12,307 nucleotides of DNA from Acidimicrobiales bacterium. Its GTDB lineage: Bacteria > Actinomycetota > Acidimicrobiia > Acidimicrobiales > VFJN01. Position 1 is the stretch's first letter. Each line of letters starts with the position of its first letter. The position numbers and the translations under genes were made by a program. The notes under the pieces were generated by a model, which saw nothing but the letters and a program-made list of their open reading frames with translations, ran no database searches and had not been told where the DNA came from. The stretch is from assembly GCA_016936035.1 (NCBI GenBank), contig JAFGPU010000248.1, positions 1 through 12,307 of the forward strand. The letters are read 5' to 3'. Shown here piece by piece: positions 1-6,424 of the stretch.

Positions 1-72
1 AGCTGGCGGCCTCCCCACACGTCCCATCGTTGACACCTTCCTCACGAAGATGTCGCGCTCACCCCTTGAGGC

Positions 73-179
73 CACCGGTTGATGTGCTGGTGAGGGACGC
101 CAGAAGCGGGGGGTGGGCGGTGGTTGGTCGTTCTGGCGTCTCTCACCGGTTCATGTGCTCGTGAGGGACGCCAGAAGCG
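73..179. repeat. Pair of 36-bp direct repeats, 71 bp apart
   Basis: Positions 73-108 and 144-179 are identical at 34 of 36 bases; the two differences are both G to C (81/152 and 89/160). Each unit begins CACCGGTT and ends GGACGCCAGAAGCG. The second unit is also the right half of a hairpin listed separately. The pair lies downstream of dapD, outside any recognisable gene. It looks like a dispersed intergenic repeat, but only two copies are visible here. Confidence 0.85.
131..176. repeat. 16-bp stem-loop within the repeat region
   Basis: Positions 131-146 pair with 161-176 over 16 bp, all Watson-Crick except one G-U pair (141 with 166), around a 14-nt loop at 147-160. No T-run follows on either strand. 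It could end dapD transcription, whose stop codon is about 120 bp away, or be a mobile-type palindrome. The first repeat copy lacks a matching left arm, so only the second copy can fold this way. Confidence 0.7.
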
Positions 180-293
180 AAGACGCTGGCCGCGCTCAGC
201 CATCCCAACGGTCACCTCCACGCGGTCGGCCTCGTCGTCATCGACCTCGGCCGGCCGCCCGAACCCAGGTCCCCCACAGCCAGGCAGCCCCCT

Positions 294-1313
294 TCAGTCG
301 TTGCTGTGCAGCGCAGCGTTCAGCTCGACTGCGCCACCGGACCTGGCGAGAGCCTCCACGGTGCCGGTGGTGCTGTTCCGGCGGAAGAGCAGCCCGTCGG
401 TGCCGCTCAGGTCGCGAGCCTTGGTGACCGTGCCGTCGGGCAGCGTCACCCGCGTGCCGGCGGTGACGTAGAGGCCGGCCTCGACGACGCAGTCGTCGCC
501 CAGTGAGATGCCGATGCCGGCGTTGGCGCCGACGAGGCAGCGCTTGCCCACCCGGATCGTCTCCTTGCCGCCGCCCGACAGGGTGCCCATGATCGAGGCG
601 CCGCCCCCGACGTCCGCGCCCTCGTCGACGACGACGCCGGCGCTGATGCGACCCTCGACCATCGACGCGCCGAGCGTGCCCGCGTTGAAGTTCACGAAGC
701 CCTCGTGCATGACCGTGGTGCCGGCGGCGACGTGCGCGCCGAGACGGACCCGGTCGGCATCCGCGATGCGCACGCCGGCGGGCACCACGTAGTCGGTCAT
801 GCGCGGGAACTTGTCGAGCCCGAACACCTGGATGTGCTCGCCGGTCGCCCGCAGGGCGAGCCGGGTGCGCTCGAAGTCGTCGACAGGGCACGGCCCCGCG
901 CTGGTCCATACGACGTTGCTGAGCAGCCCGAAGACACCGTCGAGGTTGGCGCCGTGGGGCTGCACGAGGCGGTGCGACAGCAGGTGCAGGCGCAGGTAGG
1001 CGTCGTGGGCGTCGACGGGGGGATCGGTGAGCCCGGCCACGAACGTGGCGACGGGCACGCGGCGCACGCCGCGGCGAGGGTCGTCGCCGCAGGCCCCGGA
1101 CACGTCGACGCCCAGCAGCTCCGACGCGGTGGACGGGTCGAGCCGGGTCGTTCCGGTGGCCTCGGCCGAGCGGGCGCTGGCGAGTCGCTCGATCTCGGCG
1201 GGCGGGGAGAGGGCCGGCGCCGGGTACCAGGTGTCGAGCACCCGGTCGTCGGGGGTCAACGTGGCCAGGCCGACGGCCCAGGCGCCAGAGGGGGTCGCAG
1301 TGGTGTCGCTCAC
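294..1313 (-). CDS. dapD: 2,3,4,5-tetrahydropyridine-2,6-dicarboxylate N-succinyltransferase
   Basis: This 339-residue cytoplasmic enzyme transfers succinyl from succinyl-CoA to tetrahydrodipicolinate, in the succinylase branch of lysine and meso-diaminopimelate synthesis. It reads as the actinobacterial DapD family, which is about 317 residues in M. tuberculosis. The N-terminal domain spans about 1-170. A left-handed beta-helix of hexapeptide repeats follows at about 180-300, with the conserved segment [14 protein letters not shown] (216-229) that holds the likely catalytic Glu220. [15 protein letters not shown] (236-250) and [12 protein letters not shown] (272-283) are also family segments. 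The frame stays open far upstream, but the homology begins at the GTG at 1313. That start has no Shine-Dalgarno and has a -10-like TACCGT eight bases upstream, which suggests a leaderless message. It diverges from dapE with an 87-bp gap, the same arrangement as Rv1201c/Rv1202. Confidence 0.95.
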   Translation of the reverse strand: MSDTTATPSGAWAVGLATLTPDDRVLDTWYPAPALSPPAEIERLASARSAEATGTTRLDPSTASELLGVDVSGACGDDPRRGVRRVPVATFVAGLTDPPVDAHDAYLRLHLLSHRLVQPHGANLDGVFGLLSNVVWTSAGPCPVDDFERTRLALRATGEHIQVFGLDKFPRMTDYVVPAGVRIADADRVRLGAHVAAGTTVMHEGFVNFNAGTLGASMVEGRISAGVVVDEGADVGGGASIMGTLSGGGKETIRVGKRCLVGANAGIGISLGDDCVVEAGLYVTAGTRVTLPDGTVTKARDLSGTDGLLFRRNSTTGTVEALARSGGAVELNAALHSND

Positions 1314-1400
1314 GGCGCGCCACGGTATTCGTGTGGCCGCAGCGCGGCGACACCGACCGCTGTGCACCGGACGGCCGCGGTCGCAATAGCCTCGTCGCCC
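1314..1400. promoter_or_regulatory. Divergent dapD/dapE promoter region
   Basis: The 87-bp gap carries a -10-like hexamer for each gene exactly eight bases before its start codon. TAGCCT at 1387-1392 precedes the dapE ATG at 1401. TACCGT on the minus strand (1327-1322) precedes the dapD GTG at 1313. Neither gene has a Shine-Dalgarno, so both are probably leaderless. No clear -35 element was seen. Confidence 0.45.
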
Positions 1401-2465
1401 ATGCCCGATCTGCTCGACCGCACAGCAGCACTGGTGGCCATCGCCTCCGAGAGCCACCAAGAGGCGAGCCTGGCCGATCACGTCCAGCGCACGCTGGCAG
1501 CGCTCGAGCACCTCGACGTCGAGCGGGTGGACGACAACGTCGTCGCGCGCACGCACCTGGGGCGCAGCCAGCGGCTGGTGGTGGCGGGACACCTCGACAC
1601 CGTGCCGGCGAACGGCAACGCGACGCCGCGCATCGAGGGCGACGTGCTGTGGGGCCTGGGCTCGGCCGACATGAAGGGTGGGCTGGCGATCATGCTCGAA
1701 CTGGCCGCCGCGATCCCGGCACCGGCCGTGGACGTGACCTGGGTGTTCTATGCCGCCGAGGAGGTGGCGGCCGAGCACAACGGCCTGCGGCACCTGTTCG
1801 AGCGCCGACCGGACCTGGTGGCGGGTGATGCGGCGCTGCTCGGCGAGCCGACGGCCGCGACGCTGGAAGTGGGGTGCCAGGGCACGATGCGGGTGCGGGT
1901 GACCCTGCACGGCGAGCGTGCCCACTCGGCCCGCCCGTGGATGGGCCGCAACGCGCTGCATCGGGCGGGACGGGTGCTGACGGCGCTCGACGCCCACGAG
2001 CCCCGGCGCCCGGTCATCGACGGGTGCGAGTTCCGCGAGTCGCTGCAGGCGGTGTTCGTCGAGGGAGGTGTCGCCGGCAACGTGGTGCCGGATCGCGCCG
2101 TGGTCACGATCAACCACCGCTTCGCCCCCGATCGCAGCATCGAGCAGGCACGGGCGCAGGTCGATGCCGTGCTCGCGCCGCACCTCGAGGACGACGACGA
2201 GGTCGAGTTGGTGGACGTGGCCGATGCGGCGCCACCCGGCCTGACGCACCCGTTGCTCGCGGCGTTGCGGGAGCGCAACGACCTGGAGGTGCGGGCCAAG
2301 CTGGGCTGGACCGACGTCAGCCGCTTCGCCGCGGCGGGCATCCCCGCGGCCAACTTCGGGCCCGGCGAATCGGCGCACGCCCACACGCGCGACGAGCGGG
2401 TCGATCGGGCGTCGTTGGATGCGGTGTACGCGGCGCTGGCCGACCTGCTGACCGGCGGCGTCTGA
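1401..2465 (+). CDS. dapE: Succinyl-diaminopimelate desuccinylase
   Basis: This 354-residue M20-family, probably di-zinc peptidase removes succinate from N-succinyl-L,L-diaminopimelate, downstream of DapD in the same pathway. The expected metal and catalytic motifs are all visible: GHLDTVP (His64, Asp66), the bridging Asp90 in GSADMKGG, Glu120-Glu121 in YAAEE, GEP at 148-150, and His328 in the C-terminal HTRDE. The dimerisation ('lid') domain, with AHSARPW (174-180) and [10 protein letters not shown] (221-230), lies between the two catalytic segments. The reading frame is open upstream through the dapD antisense, but the ATG at 1401 matches the family N-terminus. Other M20 deacylases such as ArgE are possible on motifs alone. 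The divergent dapD neighbour makes DapE the much better call. Confidence 0.93.
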   Translation: MPDLLDRTAALVAIASESHQEASLADHVQRTLAALEHLDVERVDDNVVARTHLGRSQRLVVAGHLDTVPANGNATPRIEGDVLWGLGSADMKGGLAIMLELAAAIPAPAVDVTWVFYAAEEVAAEHNGLRHLFERRPDLVAGDAALLGEPTAATLEVGCQGTMRVRVTLHGERAHSARPWMGRNALHRAGRVLTALDAHEPRRPVIDGCEFRESLQAVFVEGGVAGNVVPDRAVVTINHRFAPDRSIEQARAQVDAVLAPHLEDDDEVELVDVADAAPPGLTHPLLAALRERNDLEVRAKLGWTDVSRFAAAGIPAANFGPGESAHAHTRDERVDRASLDAVYAALADLLTGGV

Positions 2466-2472
2466 CCGCTCG

Positions 2473-2524
2473 CTGTCTCCGCACGGTGCCTCCGTGTGAG
2501 GTCTCCGTGCGTTGTCTCCGTGCG
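2473..2524. repeat. Four imperfect 13-bp tandem repeats
   Basis: Units at 2473-2485, 2486-2498, 2499-2511 and 2512-2524 share the core CTCCGYRYG; the last two read nnGTCTCCGTGCG identically. They start eight bases after the dapE stop codon and run directly into the terminator stem. Their role is unknown, and replication slippage is the simplest origin. Confidence 0.75.
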
Positions 2525-2555
2525 GGTCGACGCCGTGGACCAGCGGCGTCGACCC
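2524..2555. terminator. Bidirectional terminator between dapE and lexA
   Basis: A perfect 12-bp GC-rich stem pairs GGGTCGACGCCG (2524-2535) with its complement (2544-2555) around an 8-nt loop. It sits between the convergent ends of dapE and lexA, so it can serve both. No U-tract follows, as is common in high-GC actinomycetes. Confidence 0.8.
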
Positions 2556-2574
2556 TCACGAGAACCGGGGCCAC

Positions 2575-3207
2575 TCAGAGGCGGCGCAGCACGGTGACCA
2601 CCCGGCCGAAGACGTGGACGTCCTCGGGCGGGAACTCCATGGGATCGAGCCGCGGGTTGGCCGGGAGGAGGACGACGCGATCGTCCTTGGTGGTGAATGT
2701 CTTGACCGTGGCCTCGTCGCCGGGGATGCCGGCCACGATGATGTCGCCCTGCTGCGCCGTGTCCTGCGAGCGGCAGACGACGAAGTCGCCGTCGAGGATG
2801 CCGGCCTCGATCATCGAGTCGCCGCGCACACGCAGCATGAACATCTCGCCCTCGCCGGTGAAGTCGGCGGGGAGGGGGAGCACCTCTTCGATGTTCTCCT
2901 GCGCGAGGACGTCGGTACCGGCCGCCACGTCGCCCACGAGCGGGACGTGGCGCACGGGGCGACGCTCGACGACGGCGTCGGACGTCGGGTCCCACCGCAC
3001 CTCGAGGGCACGGGGCTTGGTCGGGTCGCGGCGCAGGTAACCCCGACGCTGGAGGGCGGCGAGGTGGGCGTGGACCGTGGAGGGGGAGGTGAGCCCCACG
3101 GCCTCGCCGATCTCGCGGACCGACGGCGGGTAGCCGCGCTCGCGCATGTGCTGCTCGATGATGACGAGCACTTCTCTCTGGCGCTTGGTCAACGTCTGCG
3201 GGGGCAT
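2575..3207 (-). CDS. lexA: LexA, SOS-response transcriptional repressor
   Basis: LexA binds SOS boxes and cleaves itself when RecA filaments form on damaged DNA, which induces repair genes. The 210-residue protein has the usual length and layout. The N-terminal winged helix is at about 1-70, with LTKRQREVL (6-14), PPSVREIGEAVGL (27-39) and SPSTVHAHL (41-49). A linker leads to the cleavage site Ala96-Gly97 in GDVAAGTD. The peptidase fold holds Ser131 (RGDSM) and Lys169 (ATVKTF), the catalytic pair. The ATG at 3207 has a good ribosome site, GAAGGAG (minus strand, 3220-3214), six bases upstream. It is divergent from the LysM gene, as lexA is from yneA in Bacillus and from Rv2719c in mycobacteria. 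The SOS box at 3336-3347 probably provides autoregulation. Confidence 0.97.
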   Translation of the reverse strand: MPPQTLTKRQREVLVIIEQHMRERGYPPSVREIGEAVGLTSPSTVHAHLAALQRRGYLRRDPTKPRALEVRWDPTSDAVVERRPVRHVPLVGDVAAGTDVLAQENIEEVLPLPADFTGEGEMFMLRVRGDSMIEAGILDGDFVVCRSQDTAQQGDIIVAGIPGDEATVKTFTTKDDRVVLLPANPRLDPMEFPPEDVHVFGRVVTVLRRL

Positions 3208-3335
3208 CGTGCGCTCCTTCGCCGGGTGGTCTGCCCTCGTGGGGGCGGCAGGCCTGTCAGATGTCGTCGAGGCCCGGTGTGCCCCGGGCGATCACCAGGA
3301 ACCCGCGCCGACCGCCCACCTCGCAGCGGACGATC

Positions 3336-3347
3336 GAACGCACGTTC
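3336..3347. promoter_or_regulatory. SOS box 1 (LexA operator, nearest lexA)
   Basis: GAACGCACGTTC is an exact GAAC-N4-GTTC palindrome, the actinobacterial/Gram-positive LexA operator pattern, flanked by C on each side. It lies about 130 bp upstream of lexA and is the best candidate for lexA autoregulation. Confidence 0.85.
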
Positions 3348-3360
3348 CGGGTTCGGAACG
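3343..3360. repeat. Hairpin overlapping SOS box 1
   Basis: CGTTCCG (3343-3349) pairs perfectly with CGGAACG (3354-3360) around GGTT. Its left arm is the right half of SOS box 1. GTTC and GAAC recur here in the reverse order to a LexA box, so this is not itself a canonical operator. Confidence 0.6.
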
Positions 3361-3405
3361 TACCACCGGCGACACGTCGAGGCAAACACCCGTTCGGACG
3401 ACTGC

Positions 3406-3435
3406 TTGACGTCGAACGCAGGTTCGTGGTTTCGT
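3406..3435 (+). promoter_or_regulatory. Candidate promoter of the LysM gene
   Basis: TTGACG (3406-3411) is a good -35 element. A weak -10 candidate, TTTCGT (3430-3435), follows after 18 bases. SOS box 2 fills the spacer and SOS box 3 falls near the expected transcription start, the usual placement for tight LexA repression. The -10 match is poor, so its exact position is uncertain. Confidence 0.5.
3414..3425. promoter_or_regulatory. SOS box 2 (LexA operator)
   Basis: GAACGCAGGTTC, flanked as CGAAC-GCAG-GTTCG, matches the GAAC-N4-GTTC pattern exactly. It begins three bases after the TTGACG -35 candidate of the LysM gene. Confidence 0.85.
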
Positions 3436-3442
3436 CTCCAGC

Positions 3443-3454
3443 GAACGGGCGTTC
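3443..3454. promoter_or_regulatory. SOS box 3 (LexA operator)
   Basis: GAACGGGCGTTC, flanked as CGAAC-GGGC-GTTCG, is a third exact GAAC-N4-GTTC palindrome. It starts 29 bp after box 2, close to three helical turns, so two LexA dimers could sit on the same face of the DNA. Confidence 0.85.
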
Positions 3455-3524
3455 GTGCGCTGCCGGCCGCCAGGGCCGGGCGGGCGCCGCAAAGGTGTCA
3501 CACCCCACCAGGAGACTTGGGCAC

Positions 3525-3995
3525 ATGGTCGCGATCCACATCCCTCGACGTGCGGATGACCGGTGGGCGCTCGACGATGCACCGGGCGCGCCCGGGACGC
3601 GCCGCCGGTCCCACCCGGGCCCGGCGCGGGCTCCCGGCGAGACCAGACGTCTTCCCGACCGCGCCACCCGCGTGCGGCGCCGTCGCCTGGCGGCGCTCCT
3701 GGCGGCCGTGGTGCTCGCCGGCGCGGGCGCGGCGGCCGTGCAGGGGCTGGCCGGCATGGCGCAGGTCGACGGCACCGGCCCCCGCACCGTCGAGGTCCAG
3801 CCCGTCCAGGCTCCCGCGGTGCCGGTCGCCGGTCAGCAGTACGTCGTCCAGCCGGGCGACACCCTGTGGTCCATCGCCGAGGCCATCGCCCCCGACTCCG
3901 ATCCGCGCCCGGTGGTCGACGCATTGCGCGAGGCCAACGGCGGCCCCGTGCTCGAGGTGGGCACGCGGCTGACGCTCGACGTCGACGTCGACTGA
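3525..3995 (+). CDS. Membrane-anchored LysM protein, probable SOS-induced division inhibitor (YneA/ChiZ/DivS-like)
   Basis: The 156-residue protein has an arginine-rich cytoplasmic N-terminus (1-54), one transmembrane helix (about 55-78, LAALLAAVVLAGAGAAAV), a short proline-rich linker and a C-terminal LysM domain. The LysM domain (about 105-152) has the typical YVVQPGDTLWSIAEAIAP opening and binds peptidoglycan glycan strands. The ATG at 3525 has AGGAGA (3510-3515) nine bases upstream. The same architecture, divergent from lexA, is known for Bacillus YneA, mycobacterial Rv2719c (ChiZ) and corynebacterial DivS. These halt septation during SOS, directly or through the cell wall. Two SOS boxes overlap its promoter. 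The SOS role is inferred from architecture and position; the sequence itself is too divergent to name an ortholog. No hydrolase domain is visible. Confidence 0.87.
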   Translation: MVAIHIPRRADDRWALDDAPGAPGTRRRSHPGPARAPGETRRLPDRATRVRRRRLAALLAAVVLAGAGAAAVQGLAGMAQVDGTGPRTVEVQPVQAPAVPVAGQQYVVQPGDTLWSIAEAIAPDSDPRPVVDALREANGGPVLEVGTRLTLDVDVD

Positions 3996-4019
3996 GCTCG
4001 GCAGCCCCAGGGCACCACG

Positions 4020-4682
4020 TCAGATCGGCTGGTCGACCTCCGGCACCGGAGCCGCGATGCGGTCGACCTCGTAGGTCAGGGCCTGCCGGGTGGCCCGCAG
4101 CTGCGTCTCGACCGTCTCCAACGACGAGAGGAAGGTGCGCGCCCACGCGAGCCGCCGCTCCAGGTCCTCGAGCTCGGCGGTGTAGGCGTCACCGGCCTGG
4201 GCCCGGTAGCCGCGCACGGCGTCGTCGGCTGCGGCGTCGGCACGCTGCTTGGCGTCGGTGATGATCGCGTGCGCGTGGTCGCGGGCATCGTCCGCCAAGC
4301 GACGGCAGTACTCCTGGGTCTGCGCGACGTAGGCATCGGCCTCCTGCTGGGCACGCGACAGGATGTTGACGGCCTCGACCGAGGGCTGCGCCGGCGACGG
4401 TGGTGATCCGAGCAGCAGCTCGTCGTTGCGCGCCTCGCTGTGCTCGCGCTGCCACTCGATCAGGGTGTTCTTGTAGTGGTTGACCTTGGCCCGCAGCGAG
4501 GCCTCGGAGGCGTCGCGGGCGGCGATGTCGTCCGCGACCCGCTGCAGGAACCGCCCGACCTCCTCCTCGCTGAGCCCTCGGCGGCCGACCGGTGTGCGGC
4601 TGAACTGCATCGAGCGCACGCGGTCGGGGGTCAGGCGCTGCGGGGCCCGCCAGATGCGTTGCTCGTCCGAGGCGTCCGTCAT
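4020..4682 (-). CDS. DivIVA-domain coiled-coil protein
   Basis: This 220-residue protein carries a DivIVA-like N-terminus at about 17-57, LTPDRVRSMQFSRTPVGRRG followed by LSEEEVGRFLQRV. A long charged, alanine-rich, coiled-coil-forming region follows, about 105-205. DivIVA relatives mark poles and septa and recruit growth or division proteins. It is shorter than typical Wag31/DivIVA proteins and lacks their long tail, so it may be a paralogue rather than the essential polar scaffold. The start ATG (4682) overlaps the flavohemoglobin stop as ATGA, so it is the last, translationally coupled gene of the globin operon. Its stop faces that of the LysM gene across a 24-bp gap with no clear terminator. 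The link between a globin operon and a DivIVA protein is unexplained. Confidence 0.8.
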   Translation of the reverse strand: MTDASDEQRIWRAPQRLTPDRVRSMQFSRTPVGRRGLSEEEVGRFLQRVADDIAARDASEASLRAKVNHYKNTLIEWQREHSEARNDELLLGSPPSPAQPSVEAVNILSRAQQEADAYVAQTQEYCRRLADDARDHAHAIITDAKQRADAAADDAVRGYRAQAGDAYTAELEDLERRLAWARTFLSSLETVETQLRATRQALTYEVDRIAAPVPEVDQPI

Positions 4683-5809
4683 TGCACAGTCTCCTCGTTG
4701 CCGAACTCTTCTACGTGGACGAGCTGCCGTGGCGTCCCCGCCCGCTCGACGGCGGCGTAGGTCGCCCGCACCATCTCGGGTGAGCCGCAGATGTACACCT
4801 CGTGGTCGGGCCACGGGCCGTGGCTCAGCGCCACGTCGGCCACGGAACCGGTGTGGAACGGCGGGCCGGCGGCACGCTCGTGCGAGATGCACGGCACCAG
4901 CCACAGGCGGTCGTCGTGCTCCGCGAGGCGCTGCATGGCGGGAAAGTCGTGGAAGTCGCGGTGCGAGCGTACGCCCCAGTAGAGGTGCACGCGCCGGCGC
5001 CCGCCCTCGGCCGCCAGCTGCTGGACGATGGCCTTCATCGGCGCGAGGCCGGTGCCGCCCGCGAGCAGCAGCAGGTCGCCCTGGTGGCCCGGCCGGAGCG
5101 TGAGGCGGTCGCCGACGGGTGCTCCGGCCCGGAGGACGTCGCCCACCTGGCTGGCCTGCACGAGGGCCGTGCTGACGGCGCCGCCGGGCACCAGGCGCAC
5201 GTGCAGCTCGAAGGAGCCGTCGGCCGCGGGCAGGGTGGCCGGGGTGTAGTAGCGCCACAGGCGGGGGCGGCTCGGCACCTCGATCGCGATCGACTGGCCG
5301 GCCGCGAACGGCAGCGGCGCGTGGGGCACGACGGTGAGCACGGCGACGTCCAGCGTGCGCCGCTCCACACCGACGACGGTGACGTCCCACCACGGCGGCA
5401 TCTCGGCGGCGCCCTCAGCGCCCTCGATCATGACCTCGGCGACCACCTGGTAGGCGGTGGCCCAGTCGTGGGCCAGCTCTTCGGACCAGTCGGGACCGCT
5501 GAAGTGCTCGAGCGTGGCCAGCAGCGCCTGGCCCACGGCGGGGTAGTGCTCGGCGAGCACACCGAACTTGCGGTGGTCCCGCCCGAGCTGGCGCAGCACG
5601 GGGACGACCGCGTCGAGGTCGTCGACGCGGCTGATGACCTGACCGAGCGCGGCGACCAGCTTGTCGCGCTGGTGCGCCATGCTGACCGGGAACATGTCCC
5701 GCGTGGAGGGGTGCGTGAGGAACAGTGTGGAGTAGAAGAACAGCGGCACCTGGTCGCCGTGCTGGGCGACCGCGCTCCAGTTCTTCTGCAGCCGGGCGGC
5801 GTCGAGCAA
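4679..5809 (-). CDS. hmp: Flavohemoglobin (nitric oxide dioxygenase type)
   Basis: The 376-residue protein fuses a globin (about 1-135) to an FAD/NAD(P)H reductase module. Flavohemoglobins convert NO and O2 to nitrate in the cytoplasm. Haem-pocket residues align with E. coli Hmp: Tyr26 (B10), Phe40 (CD1), Gln47 (E7) and proximal His79 (RDHRKF). The FAD segment is RYYT (186-189), and the NAD-binding parts are GGTGLAPMKAI (251-261) and CGSPEMV (341-347). Its length is close to Hmp (396 residues). The only reasonable start is TTG at 5809, which places the family N-terminus correctly. It has no Shine-Dalgarno and lies two bases after the globin stop, so translation probably depends on coupling to that gene. 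Its stop overlaps the DivIVA-protein start. Confidence 0.9.
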   Translation of the reverse strand: MLDAARLQKNWSAVAQHGDQVPLFFYSTLFLTHPSTRDMFPVSMAHQRDKLVAALGQVISRVDDLDAVVPVLRQLGRDHRKFGVLAEHYPAVGQALLATLEHFSGPDWSEELAHDWATAYQVVAEVMIEGAEGAAEMPPWWDVTVVGVERRTLDVAVLTVVPHAPLPFAAGQSIAIEVPSRPRLWRYYTPATLPAADGSFELHVRLVPGGAVSTALVQASQVGDVLRAGAPVGDRLTLRPGHQGDLLLLAGGTGLAPMKAIVQQLAAEGGRRRVHLYWGVRSHRDFHDFPAMQRLAEHDDRLWLVPCISHERAAGPPFHTGSVADVALSHGPWPDHEVYICGSPEMVRATYAAVERAGTPRQLVHVEEFGNEETVQ

Positions 5810-5811
5810 CG

Positions 5812-6216
5812 TCAGGAGGAGCTGGCGCCGCTCTCGACGATGTCGGGCTTGACGCCCGCCACCACGGCCGCCGCGGCCGCGATGGCGTCGTCGTCGGCGC
5901 CGAGCTCGACCAGCACGCTGACGAGGTGGCCCACGACCTTGTCGTAGTGGGCGTCGGTGATGCCGAGGCCCCGGTGCGCCTCGCCGAGGTCGCGGCCCTC
6001 GTAGCTGGCGGGCCCGCCGAGGACCTGGCTGAGCAGCAGGACCTGGTGGCGCTTCACCTCGGGCACCGCGGCATCGGTGAAGTAGGGCGTGAGCTCCTCG
6101 TCGGACAGGACGAGGTCGTAGAAGCGGTCGACCGCCTCGCGGATGGCGGGCGCGCCGCCCAGGCGGTCGTAGTGGCTTGCGGGCACCGTGGTGCCGTCGA
6201 GCTTGTCCCCAGTCAT
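5812..6216 (-). CDS. glbN: Group I truncated hemoglobin
   Basis: This 134-residue 2-on-2 globin matches the trHbN type by its YDRLGGAPAIREAVDRFYD opening (16-34), Tyr33 at B10, Phe46 at CD1, and proximal His81 in AHRGLGITDAHYDKVV. Such globins bind O2 and NO, and the mycobacterial one oxidises NO to nitrate. An in-frame extension exists upstream, but it is not globin-like. The ATG at 6216 is supported by AGGAGAG about 12 bases upstream, a somewhat long spacing. It is the first gene of an operon with the flavohemoglobin, which starts two bases after this stop, and the DivIVA-domain gene. The two globins together imply layered NO defence, an inference from context. Confidence 0.9.
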   Translation of the reverse strand: MTGDKLDGTTVPASHYDRLGGAPAIREAVDRFYDLVLSDEELTPYFTDAAVPEVKRHQVLLLSQVLGGPASYEGRDLGEAHRGLGITDAHYDKVVGHLVSVLVELGADDDAIAAAAAVVAGVKPDIVESGASSS

Positions 6217-6272
6217 GTTCCCTGTCTCTCTCCTGAGCTCGTTACGGAGCGGTGGTGTCACGCCCCGTACTG

Positions 6273-6278
6273 ACGCTA
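6273..6278 (-). promoter_or_regulatory. Candidate -10 element of the globin operon
   Basis: TAGCGT on the minus strand lies 56 bases upstream of the globin ATG, leaving room for a leader of about 50 nt that includes the AGGAGAG ribosome site. No convincing -35 or NO-responsive operator was seen. Confidence 0.35.
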
Positions 6279-6412
6279 GCGCGCCGGAGTGGGTGGCGAG
6301 CCACGCGCCCGGCGTGGCGCGCGCACAGCTCTGGGCGGCATCGCGCCCGGGCTCGCGCGCGGGGTGGCGGCTGTCGCCATGCGACCACGGCAAGCGTCCG
6401 GCCCTCGGGGGA

Positions 6413-6418
6413 TAGCGT
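6413..6418 (+). promoter_or_regulatory. Leaderless -10 element of nrdR
   Basis: TAGCGT ends six bases before the GTG of nrdR at 6425. Transcription would begin at or next to the start codon, and no Shine-Dalgarno is present. This is the typical spacing for leaderless actinobacterial genes. Confidence 0.5.
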
Positions 6419-6424
6419 CGGGCC

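Larger units (their letters stand above)
1..293. other. Left-edge stretch with no recognised gene
   Basis: Short open frames cross this stretch on both strands, but none has a convincing start, a ribosome site or recognisable protein content. The only structure seen is the 36-bp repeat pair and the hairpin. The part from about 185 to 293 reads as open on both strands and could be the remnant of a gene. I could not assign it. Confidence 0.5.
3208..3524. other. lexA / LysM-protein divergent control region
   Basis: This 317-bp gap holds three perfect SOS boxes, a TTGACG -35 candidate for the LysM gene, a 7-bp-stem hairpin, and a ribosome site for each flanking gene. No protein-coding content was recognised in it. 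A clear lexA promoter could not be picked out. Confidence 0.8.

Noticed and set aside
705..1400. Upstream extension of the dapE frame through dapD
   Set aside because: The extra residues are low-complexity antisense of dapD. DapE homology begins at the ATG at 1401.
1314..2384. Upstream extension of the dapD frame through dapE
   Set aside because: The added part is antisense to dapE, and the DapD N-terminus fits the GTG at 1313.
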